Shown here: positions 51,471 through 60,129 of the stretch, in pieces
How positions within the stretch are numbered: position 1 is the first letter of the stretch
Layout of the letters: each line of letters opens with the position of its first letter
From: Pseudomonas sp. WS 5079
GTDB taxonomy: Bacteria > Pseudomonadota > Gammaproteobacteria > Pseudomonadales > Pseudomonadaceae
Assembly: GCF_012985465.1 (NCBI RefSeq)
Contig: NZ_JAAQWN010000010.1
Coordinates: forward strand, 62,001-126,000
Length of the DNA: 64,000 nucleotides
Direction: 5' to 3'
The notes under the pieces: model-generated
Database searches by the model: none
The model's input: the letters and a program-made list of their open reading frames with translations, nothing else
What the model was told of the DNA's origin: nothing
Position numbers and translations under genes: made by a program

Positions 51471-52610
51471 ATGAACCCGATTGAGTGCATGCAAAGGGCA
51501 ATCGAGCTGGCGCAGTTGGGACTGTATTCCACCAGCCCCAACCCGCGCGTCGGGTGCGTCATCGTCAATTACGGGCGCATTGTCGGCGAGGGCTGGCATG
51601 TCCGGGCAGGGCACGCCCATGCTGAAGTGCACGCCCTGCGCCAGGCAGGCGCCGCCGCTGCCGGCGCAACGGCTTATGTGACACTGGAGCCCTGTTGTCA
51701 TTTTGGCGCCACTGCGCCTTGCGCCGATGCACTGATCAGCGCCGGGGTGAAACAGGTGGTTATCGCCATGGTCGATCCCAATCCGCAGGTTGCCGGCCAG
51801 GGCGTCAGGCGCCTGCGTGCTGCGGGTATCAGTGTCGCGTTTGGCCTGCTGGAGCAACAGGCACGGCAGCTCAATCGAGGGTTTATCAAACGAATGGTCA
51901 CTGGCCTGCCACTGGTGCGGGTGAAAATGGGCATCAGCCTGGATGGCCGAACCGCCATGCACAGCGGTGAAAGCCAATGGATTACCGGGCCGCTGGCGCG
52001 GGCAGAAACCCAGCGCCTGCGGGCGCAGTCGAGTGCCGTCATCACCGGTGCGGACACGGTGCTGCGGGATCAGGCGCGGTTGACGATACGTAAGGCCGAG
52101 TTGCAGTTGGAGGAGTCCCAGGCTTGCCTGGCCATGGAGCGACCGCCCCTGCGTGTGCTGATTGACAGCCAAAGACGAGTGCCCCCGAACGCTGCCTTTT
52201 TCACCGCCGGCCCGACGTTGGTGGCGACCACTTCGACCTCGCTGACCGATCCGGGCGAGGGCCAGGAGTTACTGATGTTTGACGCGGTCGACGGGCAGGT
52301 GCCGCTTGAAGCATTGCTCAAGACCTTGGCAAACCGTGGAGCCAACGAGGTACTGATCGAGGCCGGCTCGCGGCTGGTGGCGGCGTTCGCGCGTTTGAAC
52401 CTGGTGGATGAGTACATATTCCATATTGCTGCCAAGTTCCTGGGTTCAACTGCCAAGCCTGCGTTGGAGTGGCCGATCGACAAACTGGGTGAAGCTGTGA
52501 GGCTTGAATTCACGAGTGTCAGACCGTTGGGGGATGATATTTGTGTGATTGCGCGGCCGGCGGGTTCTGCAGTGCTGCATCCGGATAACAAGGCGTGCCA
52601 TCAGGATTGA
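51471..52610 (+). CDS. RibD-like pyrimidine deaminase/reductase (ToxE-like)
   Basis: 379 residues from ATG 51471; an in-frame ATG at 51444 lies inside the preceding gene. Deaminase domain: TSPNPRVGCVIVNYG, zinc site GHAHAEVHAL and LEPCCHFGATAPCADAL (H-A-E, C, C). Reductase domain: KMGISLDGRTAMHSGESQWI then TG and NEVLIEAGSRL. Both parts look complete. It would deaminate the GTP cyclohydrolase II product, as ToxE does. Its base composition is more GC-rich than the middle of the cluster. REP sequence follows, so this is the cluster's end. Confidence 0.9.
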   Translation: MNPIECMQRAIELAQLGLYSTSPNPRVGCVIVNYGRIVGEGWHVRAGHAHAEVHALRQAGAAAAGATAYVTLEPCCHFGATAPCADALISAGVKQVVIAMVDPNPQVAGQGVRRLRAAGISVAFGLLEQQARQLNRGFIKRMVTGLPLVRVKMGISLDGRTAMHSGESQWITGPLARAETQRLRAQSSAVITGADTVLRDQARLTIRKAELQLEESQACLAMERPPLRVLIDSQRRVPPNAAFFTAGPTLVATTSTSLTDPGEGQELLMFDAVDGQVPLEALLKTLANRGANEVLIEAGSRLVAAFARLNLVDEYIFHIAAKFLGSTAKPALEWPIDKLGEAVRLEFTSVRPLGDDICVIARPAGSAVLHPDNKACHQD

Positions 52611-52764
52611 TGTAATAGAACGCCTCATGCACGCACTGTTTACCGTCCTCAATGAAGCAACGGAACGAGGTGTTGGCGGTCAAGGGCAAGTGTCCGGTAT
52701 GGTTGACGGAGGAAGGACTTGAGCGCTGGGTGAGAGAGTTGGTGTAGGCGGGTAGTTCTAGGGT

Positions 52765-52784
52765 GCCGGCAAGCCAGCTCCCAC
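52765..52784. repeat. Partial REP element at the right edge of the cluster
   Basis: GCCGGCAAGCCAGCTCCCAC is one half of a REP in the reverse orientation, with no partner seen. It lies between the RibD-like gene and the PH-domain gene, in a 240 bp stretch without another feature. Confidence 0.7.
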
Positions 52785-52850
52785 ATTTGATGGCATACAG
52801 CCGCTGAATCACACGGCTTGCGGTAAAAAGACCTTGGTTTTACCGGCCGA

Positions 52851-53222
52851 TCAACCCAGCAGGTGCTTGGAAATCAGCCTGGAGATTTCCACCATCGAGG
52901 TCTTGCCCGTGAACTCGAACTTCACTTTGCCCAATGACGAGAAGTAGATCTCCAACTCCGAATCCAGGTCGAACGTGCCGGAGGTTTCCACCGAGTACGC
53001 GACAATGTTTTTGTACGGCAGGGAAGTGAAGTCCTTCTTGCTGCCGGTGATGCCTTGCACGTTCACAGCGATGATGCGCTTGGTGGTAAACACCACACCG
53101 TCGCGCATGGCTTTGTAGGCATCGACCACGTGTTCGTCATCGAGCAGCAGGGATGCAACGCGTTCGGCGTATTCATTGTTTTGCTTGAGCTTGAAGAAGC
53201 CTTTGTTGTTGAAGTCGATCAT
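52851..53222 (-). CDS. Bacterial PH-domain protein
   Basis: 123 residues. The pattern KAMRDGVVFTTKRIIAVNVQ, KKDFTSLPYKNIVAYSVETS and a beta-rich end with DLDSELEIYFSS matches the bacterial PH (YozO/YokE-like) family. The fold is a seven-stranded barrel with a terminal helix (ISRLISKHLLG). Binding partner is unknown. It forms a two-gene minus-strand group with the next gene, 34 bp apart. Confidence 0.82.
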   Translation of the reverse strand: MIDFNNKGFFKLKQNNEYAERVASLLLDDEHVVDAYKAMRDGVVFTTKRIIAVNVQGITGSKKDFTSLPYKNIVAYSVETSGTFDLDSELEIYFSSLGKVKFEFTGKTSMVEISRLISKHLLG

Positions 53223-53256
53223 TGGGCGGTCCTTGTGGTGGGGCAGGGAGGGTGCG

Positions 53257-53586
53257 TTACAAGATGGCCTTGAGGTAGTCCTTAAGTGCGGCGAGTGGGG
53301 GCTTTAGTTCCTCCAGCGTCGAGGCTTGCCGGACTTGGGCCGCCAGCTTTTGCAACTCGCGGCCCATTACCGTGTTGGCACCCCCCAACGTCTCCAGGGC
53401 CAACTTCATGCATTCATCCAACTTGCGTTGGATAGTTGCCAGGTCGCCACTGCGCACCAGCAACCCAAACACCTCCCGTTCATACCCATCCATCACCAGA
53501 TCGTCGCGCAGGATCGGGCTGCCATCTTCCGTCTCATGCACCAGCTTGAGGGCGAACAGAGCAACGGCTTCGAGTGTCAATTCCAT
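53257..53586 (-). CDS. Small hypothetical helical protein
   Basis: 109 residues, mostly alpha-helical with Leu-rich heptad-like spacing (LVHETEDGSPILRDD, LDECMKLALETLGGANTVM, ELKPPLAALKDYLKAIL). No motif I recognise and no signal peptide. It is cotranscribed with the PH-domain gene and lies between the tRNA terminator and that gene. Confidence 0.65.
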   Translation of the reverse strand: MELTLEAVALFALKLVHETEDGSPILRDDLVMDGYEREVFGLLVRSGDLATIQRKLDECMKLALETLGGANTVMGRELQKLAAQVRQASTLEELKPPLAALKDYLKAIL

Positions 53587-53642
53587 GGTCCTGGGGCCTC
53601 TACTGTCTGGTGCGGGGGGAGATGATCACTTTTCTGCAGGCG

Positions 53643-53677
53643 AAAAAAAAGACCTTGAATTTCAAGGTCTTTTTTTA
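53643..53677 (-). terminator. Bidirectional terminator after tRNA-Leu
   Basis: AAAAAGACCTTG and CAAGGTCTTTTT flank a 5 nt loop and give A- and T-runs on both sides. It ends the tRNA-Leu transcript (minus strand) and can work from the other side as well. Confidence 0.9.
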
Positions 53678-53680
53678 AGA

Positions 53681-53765
53681 TGGTGCCCCGAGGGAGACTC
53701 GAACTCCCACTCCTTTCGAAAACGGATTTTGAATCCGCCGCGTCTACCAATTCCGCCATCAGGGC
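53681..53765 (-). tRNA. tRNA-Leu (anticodon CAA)
   Basis: 85 nt including an encoded CCA. The minus-strand sequence has the 5' acceptor GCCCTGA and matching 3' TCGGGGC, the TTCGAGTC T-arm and the long variable arm of class II tRNAs. The anticodon loop carries TTCAAAA with CAA, read from GGATTCAAAATCC. A terminator follows directly. queA is divergent. Confidence 0.97.
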
Positions 53766-53873
53766 TCAATGGCGGCGAAGTATAGAGACGTGATTACCGT
53801 TGGTCAATCACGTTTCATGGTCTATTTTCACTATTTCCGCTAGACTTCCCGGCCCTGCTAGACGAACCCCATC

Positions 53874-54923
53874 ATGCGCGTTGCTGACTTTACTTTTGAA
53901 CTGCCGGATTCGCTGATCGCTCGCCACCCTTTGGCCGAGCGTCGCGCCAGCCGACTGTTGACCCTGGACGGGGTCAACGGTGCCCTTGCACACCGTCAAT
54001 TTACTGATTTGCTTGAGCATTTACGCCCAGGCGACTTGATGGTCTTCAACAATACCCGGGTGATTCCGGCGCGGCTGTTTGGCCAGAAGGCTTCCGGCGG
54101 CAAGCTGGAAATCCTCGTGGAACGGGTGCTGGACAGCCATCGTGTGCTGGCCCATGTGCGCTCCAGCAAGTCGCCGAAACCGGGGTCGAGCATTCTGATT
54201 GATGGCGGTGGCGAGGCCGAGATGGTGGCGCGCCATGACGCGCTGTTCGAGCTCAAGTTTGCCGAAGAAGTGTTGCCGCTGCTGGAGCGTGTCGGCCATA
54301 TGCCGTTGCCTCCTTATATAGACCGCCCCGACGAAGATTCGGACCGCGAGCGCTATCAGACGGTTTACTCCGAGCGCCTCGGCGCCGTCGCCGCGCCGAC
54401 GGCTGGGCTGCATTTTGACCAGCCGCTGCTGGAGGCGATTGCCGCCAAGGGTGTCGAGACGGCCTATGTGACCCTGCACGTGGGGGCAGGGACGTTTCAG
54501 CCGGTGCGTGTGGAGAACATCGAAGATCACCATATGCACAGCGAATGGCTGGAAGTCAGCCAGGCCGTGGTGGACGCGGTCAACGCGTGCAAGGCGCGTG
54601 GCGGGCGGGTGGTCGCGGTGGGCACCACCAGCGTGCGTTCCCTGGAGAGTGCCGCGCGCGATGGCGTGCTCAAGCCGTTCAGTGGCGACACCGATATCTT
54701 TATCTACCCAGGCCGGCCGTTCCATGTGGTCGATTGCCTGGTCACCAACTTCCATTTGCCGGAATCCACGCTGTTGATGCTGGTGTCGGCATTTGCCGGT
54801 TACCCCGAGACCATGGCCGCCTATCAGGCCGCCATCGATAATGGGTACCGTTTTTTCAGCTACGGTGATGCGATGTTTATCACCCGTAATCCGGCGCCGC
54901 GCGGCCCAGAGGAACAACTATGA
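53874..54923 (+). CDS. queA: S-adenosylmethionine:tRNA ribosyltransferase-isomerase
   Basis: 349 residues, normal length. Starts MRVADFTFELPDSLIARHPL and contains VFNNTRVIPARLFGQKASGG, AAPTAGLHFDQPLL and VHAGTFQPV-type VGAGTFQPVRVE, the QueA hallmarks. It transfers ribosyl from SAM to preQ1 in tRNA to make epoxyqueuosine. The stop overlaps the tgt start by 4 bp, and the two enzymes act in sequence. Confidence 0.98.
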   Translation: MRVADFTFELPDSLIARHPLAERRASRLLTLDGVNGALAHRQFTDLLEHLRPGDLMVFNNTRVIPARLFGQKASGGKLEILVERVLDSHRVLAHVRSSKSPKPGSSILIDGGGEAEMVARHDALFELKFAEEVLPLLERVGHMPLPPYIDRPDEDSDRERYQTVYSERLGAVAAPTAGLHFDQPLLEAIAAKGVETAYVTLHVGAGTFQPVRVENIEDHHMHSEWLEVSQAVVDAVNACKARGGRVVAVGTTSVRSLESAARDGVLKPFSGDTDIFIYPGRPFHVVDCLVTNFHLPESTLLMLVSAFAGYPETMAAYQAAIDNGYRFFSYGDAMFITRNPAPRGPEEQL

Positions 54924-56044
54924 GTCGTATGTCGTTTGAATTGTTGGCTACTGACGGTAAAGCCCGTCGCGGCCGCCTGACCTTCCCCCGTGGCACCGTG
55001 GAGACCCCGGCGTTCATGCCGGTCGGCACCTACGGCACGGTCAAGGGCATGCTGCCGCGTGACATTGTCGCCACCGGCGCCGAGATCATCCTCGGCAATA
55101 CCTTCCACCTGTGGCTGCGCCCGGGCACCGAAGTGATCAAGAAGCATGGCGACCTGCATGACTTCATGAAGTGGCAAGGCCCGATCCTCACCGACTCCGG
55201 TGGATTCCAGGTGTTCAGCCTGGGCGCCATGCGCAAGATCAAGGAGGAGGGCGTGACCTTCGCCTCGCCGGTGGACGGTTCCAAGGTGTTCATGGGCCCG
55301 GAAGAGTCGATGCAGGTCCAGCGTGACCTGGGCTCAGACATTGTGATGATTTTTGACGAGTGCACGCCGTACCCGGCCGATGAAGACGTGGCGCGGATCT
55401 CCATGGAGTTGTCGTTGCGCTGGGCCCAGCGTTCGAAGAATGCCCACGGCGACAACACTGCCGCGTTGTTCGGCATCGTCCAGGGCGGCATGCACGAAAG
55501 CCTGCGCAAGCGCTCGCTCGAAGGCCTGGACAAGATCGGCTTCGATGGCCTGGCCATTGGCGGCCTGTCGGTGGGCGAGCCCAAGCACGAAATGATCAAG
55601 GTGCTGGACTACCTGCCAGGCCTGATGCCTTCTGACAAACCTCGTTACCTTATGGGCGTTGGCAAACCAGAAGATCTCGTAGAGGGTGTGCGCCGCGGTG
55701 TGGACATGTTCGATTGCGTGATGCCAACCCGTAATGCCCGCAATGGGCATCTGTTCATTGATACAGGCGTGCTGAAGATCCGTAACGCGTTCCATCGCCA
55801 TGATGATTCGCCGCTGGATCCCACCTGTGATTGCTACACCTGCCAGAACTTCTCCCGTGCTTATCTGCACCATCTGGACAAATGCGGGGAAATGCTGGGT
55901 AGCATGTTGAATACCATCCACAATTTGCGTCACTACCAAGTCCTGATGGCTGGTTTGCGCGAGGCTATTCAACAGGGTACATTGGCCGCCTTTGTCGATG
56001 CCTTCTATGCCAAGCGCGGGCTGCCTGTGCCGCCCTTGGACTGA
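54920..56044 (+). CDS. tgt: tRNA-guanine transglycosylase
   Basis: 374 residues. It exchanges guanine-34 for preQ1 in GUN-anticodon tRNAs. Active-site Asp are in LTDSGGFQVFSLG and in FDCVMPTRNARNGHLF; the zinc ligands are in CDCYTCQNFSRAYLHH. All are intact. Start ATG 54920 is coupled to queA. The yajC-secDF genes follow after 43 bp, the standard gammaproteobacterial arrangement. Confidence 0.98.
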   Translation: MSRMSFELLATDGKARRGRLTFPRGTVETPAFMPVGTYGTVKGMLPRDIVATGAEIILGNTFHLWLRPGTEVIKKHGDLHDFMKWQGPILTDSGGFQVFSLGAMRKIKEEGVTFASPVDGSKVFMGPEESMQVQRDLGSDIVMIFDECTPYPADEDVARISMELSLRWAQRSKNAHGDNTAALFGIVQGGMHESLRKRSLEGLDKIGFDGLAIGGLSVGEPKHEMIKVLDYLPGLMPSDKPRYLMGVGKPEDLVEGVRRGVDMFDCVMPTRNARNGHLFIDTGVLKIRNAFHRHDDSPLDPTCDCYTCQNFSRAYLHHLDKCGEMLGSMLNTIHNLRHYQVLMAGLREAIQQGTLAAFVDAFYAKRGLPVPPLD

Positions 56045-56087
56045 GTTTCCCGACCCTAAGATTCACTATTTGCAACTGGAGTGCTAA

Positions 56088-56426
56088 ATGAGCTTTTTTA
56101 TCTCTAACGCTATGGCTGACGCCGCTGCACCGGCCGCTGCCGGTCCTATGGGCGGTGGTTTCGAGTGGATTTTCCTGGTCGGCTTCCTGGTCATCTTCTA
56201 CCTGATGATCTGGCGTCCACAGGCCAAGCGCGCCAAAGAGCAGAAAAACCTGCTGGGCAGCCTGCAAAAAGGCGACGAAGTGGTCACCACCGGCGGTATC
56301 GCTGGCAAGATCACCAAGGTTTCCGATGCTTTCGTGGTACTGGAAGTCTCCGACACCGTTGAAATGAAGTTCCAGAAAGGCGCCATCGCCGCCACGCTGC
56401 CAAAAGGCACGCTCAAAGCGATCTGA
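56088..56426 (+). CDS. yajC: Sec translocase accessory subunit YajC
   Basis: 112 residues with one membrane segment (WIFLVGFLVIFYLMIW near residues 28-43) and the typical RPQAKRAKEQKNLLGSL stretch and GGIAGKITKV region. Works with SecD and SecF in the holo-translocon. A GGAG lies before ATG 56088. Confidence 0.97.
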   Translation: MSFFISNAMADAAAPAAAGPMGGGFEWIFLVGFLVIFYLMIWRPQAKRAKEQKNLLGSLQKGDEVVTTGGIAGKITKVSDAFVVLEVSDTVEMKFQKGAIAATLPKGTLKAI

Positions 56427-56448
56427 GTAACAACTTTTACCAATCGAC

Positions 56449-56467
56449 GGGGCGCGCAAGGCGCCCC
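56449..56467 (+). other. Short GC-rich hairpin between yajC and secD
   Basis: GGGGCGC-GCAAG-GCGCCCC, 7 bp stem without T-run. Probably an attenuating or RNA-stability element within the yajC-secDF operon. Confidence 0.55.
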
Positions 56468-56488
56468 GCGTCATAAGCGGGCGGCGTG

Positions 56489-58357
56489 ATGCTGAACAAA
56501 TACCCTCTGTGGAAATACGTACTGATCCTGGCGGTGCTGGCGATCGGTTTTATTTATTCCGCTCCCAATCTCTATCCAGATGACCCGGCGATCCAGATCA
56601 GCGGCGCTAGCACGTCGTTGCAAGTGACCGATGCCGACCTCGAGCGCGCGAGCAAGGCGCTTACCGAAGCCGGCTTGACGGTCAAGGCTTCCAGCCTGAC
56701 GCCGAACGGCAAGGGCGGTTTGTTGCGCCTGGCCAAGCAAGAAGACCAATTGCCGGCCAAGGATGTTGTGCGCAAGGTATTGGGTGATGACTATGTAGTC
56801 GCACTGAACCTGGCACAAACCACTCCGCAATGGCTGCGCAGCCTCGGCGCGCACCCGATGAAGCTGGGCCTGGACTTGTCCGGTGGTGTGCACTTCCTGT
56901 TGGAAGTGGACATGGACAAAGCCCTCGATGCACGCATGAAAGTCTACGAAGGCGATGTGAAGAGCCTGCTGCGCAAAGAGCGCCTGCGTTATCGCAGCCT
57001 GCCGCAGCTCAACGGTGCCATCCAGCTGGGCTTTGCTGACGAAGCCACCCGTGAACAGGCACGCGCCCTGGTTCGCAAAAGCTTTAACGATTTCGACATT
57101 GTTCCTGCCGACCTCAATGGTCAGCCGGTGCTGCGTCTGGCGATGACCCCGGCCAAGCTGGCGGAAATCCGTGAATACTCCATCAAGCAGAACTTGACCA
57201 CGGTACGTAACCGCGTCAACGAGCTGGGTGTGGCCGAGCCTCTGGTCCAGCGCCAGGGCGCCAACCGCATAGTGGTTGAGCTGCCAGGCGTGCAGGACAC
57301 CGCTGAAGCCAAGCGGATTCTCGGTAAGACCGCCAACCTTGAGTTCCGCCTGGCTGCCGAGCCGGGTGCTTCCAAGGCTACTTCCGAAATGTTCGAGTTC
57401 CGCGAGGGCAATCGCCCAGCAGCGCAGATCGAGCGTGGCCTGATCATCACCGGTGACCAGGTGACGGATGCCAAGGCTGGTTTTGGCGAGCACGGCACGC
57501 CTGAAGTGAACATCCGCCTGGATGGTCATGGTGGCGAACTGATGAGCCGCGCCACCCGCAGCAACGTCGGTCGCAGCATGGCGGTGATCTTCATCGAGCA
57601 ACGCCCGGTGACCACCTACACCAAGCAAATGGTCAATGGCGTCGAGAAGGACGTAGCCGTACAGACCTTCAAGGAAGAGAAGAAGATCATCAGCCTGGCG
57701 ACCATCCAGTCGCCGTTGGGTGCTCAATTCCGTATCACCGGCCTGAACGGCCAGGGTGAGTCCTCCGAGCTGGCATTGCTGCTGCGTGCCGGTGGCCTGG
57801 CGGCACCGATGTACTTCGCCGAGGAGCGCACCATTGGTCCGAGCCTGGGTGCTGACAACATCACCAAGGGTATCGACGCTTCCCTGTGGGGCATGCTGTT
57901 CGTTTCGCTGTTCATCATCGCCATCTATCGCTTCTTCGGCATCATTGCCACGGTTGCGCTGGCGGTGAACATGGTGCTGCTGCTGGCCTTGATGTCGCTG
58001 CTGGGGGCTACACTGACCCTGCCGGGTATCGCCGGTATCGTACTCACCATGGGTATGGCGGTGGACGCCAACGTGCTGATCTTCTCGCGGATTCGTGAAG
58101 AGATCGCGGCGGGCATGAGCGTGCAACGGGCAATCAACGAAGGTTTCGGCCGGGCATTTACCGCGATTCTCGACTCCAACCTGACCACATTGCTGGTCGG
58201 CGGGATTCTCTTTGCCATGGGCACCGGCCCGGTCAAGGGTTTTGCGGTGACCATGTCCCTCGGTATCTTTACCTCGATGTTCACGGCCATCATGGTGACC
58301 CGCGCAATGGTCAACCTGATCTTTGGCGGGCGTGACTTCAAGAAGTTGTGGATTTAA
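56489..58357 (+). CDS. secD: Protein translocase subunit SecD
   Basis: 622 residues from ATG 56489 (MLNKYPLWKYVLIL); a GTG one codon earlier is less likely. One N-terminal membrane segment, a large periplasmic region with the D1 motif LGLDLSGGVHFLLEVDMD, then five membrane segments starting near residue 470, including GIAGIVLTMGMAVDANVLIF and REEIAAGMSVQRAINEGFGR. It uses the proton gradient with SecF to assist late export steps. Confidence 0.97.
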   Translation: MLNKYPLWKYVLILAVLAIGFIYSAPNLYPDDPAIQISGASTSLQVTDADLERASKALTEAGLTVKASSLTPNGKGGLLRLAKQEDQLPAKDVVRKVLGDDYVVALNLAQTTPQWLRSLGAHPMKLGLDLSGGVHFLLEVDMDKALDARMKVYEGDVKSLLRKERLRYRSLPQLNGAIQLGFADEATREQARALVRKSFNDFDIVPADLNGQPVLRLAMTPAKLAEIREYSIKQNLTTVRNRVNELGVAEPLVQRQGANRIVVELPGVQDTAEAKRILGKTANLEFRLAAEPGASKATSEMFEFREGNRPAAQIERGLIITGDQVTDAKAGFGEHGTPEVNIRLDGHGGELMSRATRSNVGRSMAVIFIEQRPVTTYTKQMVNGVEKDVAVQTFKEEKKIISLATIQSPLGAQFRITGLNGQGESSELALLLRAGGLAAPMYFAEERTIGPSLGADNITKGIDASLWGMLFVSLFIIAIYRFFGIIATVALAVNMVLLLALMSLLGATLTLPGIAGIVLTMGMAVDANVLIFSRIREEIAAGMSVQRAINEGFGRAFTAILDSNLTTLLVGGILFAMGTGPVKGFAVTMSLGIFTSMFTAIMVTRAMVNLIFGGRDFKKLWI

Positions 58358-58366
58358 GGGGCTGCC

Positions 58367-59281
58367 ATGTTACGTACAATCAACTTCATGGGCGTTCGCA
58401 ACGTTGCGTTCGGCGTCACTGTGCTCCTTACCGTCCTGGCGTTGTTCAGCTGGTTCCATAAGGGCCTGAACTACGGTCTGGACTTCACCGGCGGTACGCT
58501 CATCGAGCTGACCTACGAGAAGCCGGCCGATGTCACCAAGGTGCGTACCCAACTGAACGAGGCCGGTTACCACGAGGCGATCGTGCAGAGCTTTGGTGCG
58601 ACCACCGACCTGCTGGTGCGGATGCCGGGTGAAGACCCGCAACTGGGCCACCAGGTGGCCGAGGCCTTGCTCAAGGTCGGTGGCGATAACCCGGCTTCGG
58701 TCAAGCGCGTCGAGTTCGTCGGCCCGCAGGTAGGTGAAGAGCTGCGCGACCAGGGCGGCCTCGGCATGCTGATGGCGCTGGCCGGCATCATGGTCTACCT
58801 GGCGTTCCGCTTTCAGTGGAAGTTCGGCGTCGGTGCCATTGTCTCGCTGATCCACGACGTGATCGTGACCGTGGGTATCCTGGCGTACTTCCAGATCACC
58901 TTCGATTTGACGGTATTGGCGGCGGTGCTGGCGATCATTGGTTACTCCCTCAACGACACCATCGTGGTATTCGACCGGGTTCGCGAGAACTTCCGGGTAC
59001 TGCGCAAGGCGACGTTGATCGAGAACATCAACATCTCCACCACCCAGACCCTGTTGCGCACCATGGCGACGTCGATTTCCACCTTGCTGGCGATTGCCGC
59101 GCTGATGATCTTCGGTGGCGACAACCTGTGGGGCTTCTCCCTGGCGCTGTTTATCGGCGTCCTGGCGGGCACCTACTCGTCGATCTACATCGCCAACGTG
59201 GTGTTGATCTGGCTGAACCTCAACAGCGAAGACCTGATTCCTCCTGTTGCGACCGACAAGGAGGTCGACGACCGCCCTTGA
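58367..59281 (+). CDS. secF: Protein translocase subunit SecF
   Basis: 304 residues, 9 bp after secD. SecF marks: FHKGLNYGLDFTGGTLIEL, AIIGYSLNDTIVVFDRVREN and TSISTLLAIAALMIFGGDNL. Six membrane segments. Partner of SecD. A strong terminator follows. Confidence 0.97.
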   Translation: MLRTINFMGVRNVAFGVTVLLTVLALFSWFHKGLNYGLDFTGGTLIELTYEKPADVTKVRTQLNEAGYHEAIVQSFGATTDLLVRMPGEDPQLGHQVAEALLKVGGDNPASVKRVEFVGPQVGEELRDQGGLGMLMALAGIMVYLAFRFQWKFGVGAIVSLIHDVIVTVGILAYFQITFDLTVLAAVLAIIGYSLNDTIVVFDRVRENFRVLRKATLIENINISTTQTLLRTMATSISTLLAIAALMIFGGDNLWGFSLALFIGVLAGTYSSIYIANVVLIWLNLNSEDLIPPVATDKEVDDRP

Positions 59282-59310
59282 TGGGTGTTTGTTGATCCAC
59301 TGTTGCAAAG

Positions 59311-59345
59311 AAGGCGCGAGTATTGAACTCGCGCCTTTTTTTTTG
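59311..59345 (+). terminator. Rho-independent terminator after secF
   Basis: AAGGCGCGAG-TATTGAA-CTCGCGCC with a T9 run (59336-59344). It ends the queA-tgt-yajC-secDF transcript. Confidence 0.93.
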
Positions 59346-59404
59346 CTCCAAGGCTGGGTATAGCGCGGACGTTTCAGTCCGCTTGTGATGGTCAGGAGGT
59401 TCAC

Positions 59405-59947
59405 GTGAACAAGTCGTTACTGGTTGGTGCGGTATTGGGTGCTGTCGGTGTGACTGCCGGGGGTGCTGTTGCCACCTACAGCCTGGTAAAAAGCGGCCCT
59501 GAGTATGCGCAAGTGCTGGCGGTGCAGCCGGTCAAGACCCAGATCAAAACTCCCCGTGAGGTCTGCAAGGACGTCACCGTGACCCGGCAGCGTCCGGTGC
59601 AGGATCAGCATCAAATCGCCGGCACGGTGGTCGGCGCCCTGGCAGGCGGCCTGCTGGGTAACCAGATCGGCGGTGGTACTGGCAAGAAGATTGCCACCGT
59701 AGCCGGCGCAGTGGGTGGCGGTTATGCCGGTAACAAGGTTCAGGAAGGCATGCAGAACCGTGATACCTACACCACCACGCAAACTCGCTGTAACACCGTC
59801 AACGACATCAGCGACAAGGTGGTCGGGTATGACGTGCGTTACAACCTGGATGGCAAGGAAGGATCGGTGCGCATGGAGCGTGATCCGGGTAGCCAGATCC
59901 CTGTGGATAAAGAGGGTCGCCTGATCCTCGGCCAGAATCAGCAGTAA
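59405..59947 (+). CDS. Glycine-zipper (2TM) outer-membrane-type protein
   Basis: 180 residues. N-terminal hydrophobic segment (SLLVGAVLGAVGVTAGGAVA) and a glycine-zipper domain around residues 75-105 (VVGALAGGLLGNQIGGGTGK), typical of the Rick_17kDa/glycine zipper family linked to the envelope. It has no lipobox Cys. The C-terminal part (about 120-175) is beta-rich and mentions YDVRYNLDGKEGSVRMERDP, a common motif in these proteins. Function unknown. Confidence 0.85.
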   Translation: MNKSLLVGAVLGAVGVTAGGAVATYSLVKSGPEYAQVLAVQPVKTQIKTPREVCKDVTVTRQRPVQDQHQIAGTVVGALAGGLLGNQIGGGTGKKIATVAGAVGGGYAGNKVQEGMQNRDTYTTTQTRCNTVNDISDKVVGYDVRYNLDGKEGSVRMERDPGSQIPVDKEGRLILGQNQQ

Positions 59948-59958
59948 CCCACATATCC

Positions 59959-60048
59959 TGTAGGAGCCGGCTTGCCGGCGATAGCGGCGGGTCAGTATTA
60001 AGCAAGTTGGCTGGCCAACCGCTATCGCCGGCAAACCAGCTCCCACAG
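59959..60048. repeat. REP pair (BIME)
   Basis: TGTAGGAGCCGGCTTGCCGG at the left and CGCTATCGCCGGCAAACCAG at the right are inverted copies with the extended GATAGCGG arms, about 30 bp apart. It is the clearest complete REP pair in the window. Confidence 0.85.
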
Positions 60049-60088
60049 TGGGGTCAGTGGGTATTGGTTCTTGGTCAAATCCCGGGCA

Positions 60089-60117
60089 TAAAAAAGCACC
60101 CCTAAGGGTGCTTTTTT
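60089..60117. terminator. Bidirectional terminator between glycine-zipper gene and suhB
   Basis: AAAAAAGCACCC and GGGTGCTTTTTT flank a short CTAA-type loop. It serves both converging genes. Confidence 0.93.
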
Positions 60118-60129
60118 GTGCTCGCTCGC

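Larger units (their letters stand above)
40865..52610 (+). other. Quorum-sensing-linked azapteridine (toxoflavin-like) biosynthetic cluster
   Basis: Eleven plus-strand genes in one direction, several with overlapping start/stop codons: luxR, luxI, GTP cyclohydrolase II, WD40, FGE-like, MATE, FMN-reductase-like, methyltransferase, LicD, NTase-PLP fusion, RibD-like. The set GTP cyclohydrolase II + WD40 + FGE-like + RibD-like equals ToxB-C-D-E of Burkholderia toxoflavin synthesis, where GTP is turned into a pyrimido-triazine. Differences: the methyltransferase is of another type, export is by MATE and not the ToxFGHI pump, and the LicD and NTase-PLP proteins are extra. Product is inferred to be a related but distinct compound. 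Confidence 0.75.

Noticed and set aside
53681..53765. tRNA-Leu as an integration site for the azapteridine cluster
   Set aside because: The tRNA 3' end faces the cluster, but no integrase and no repeat of the tRNA end were seen, and two ordinary genes lie between.
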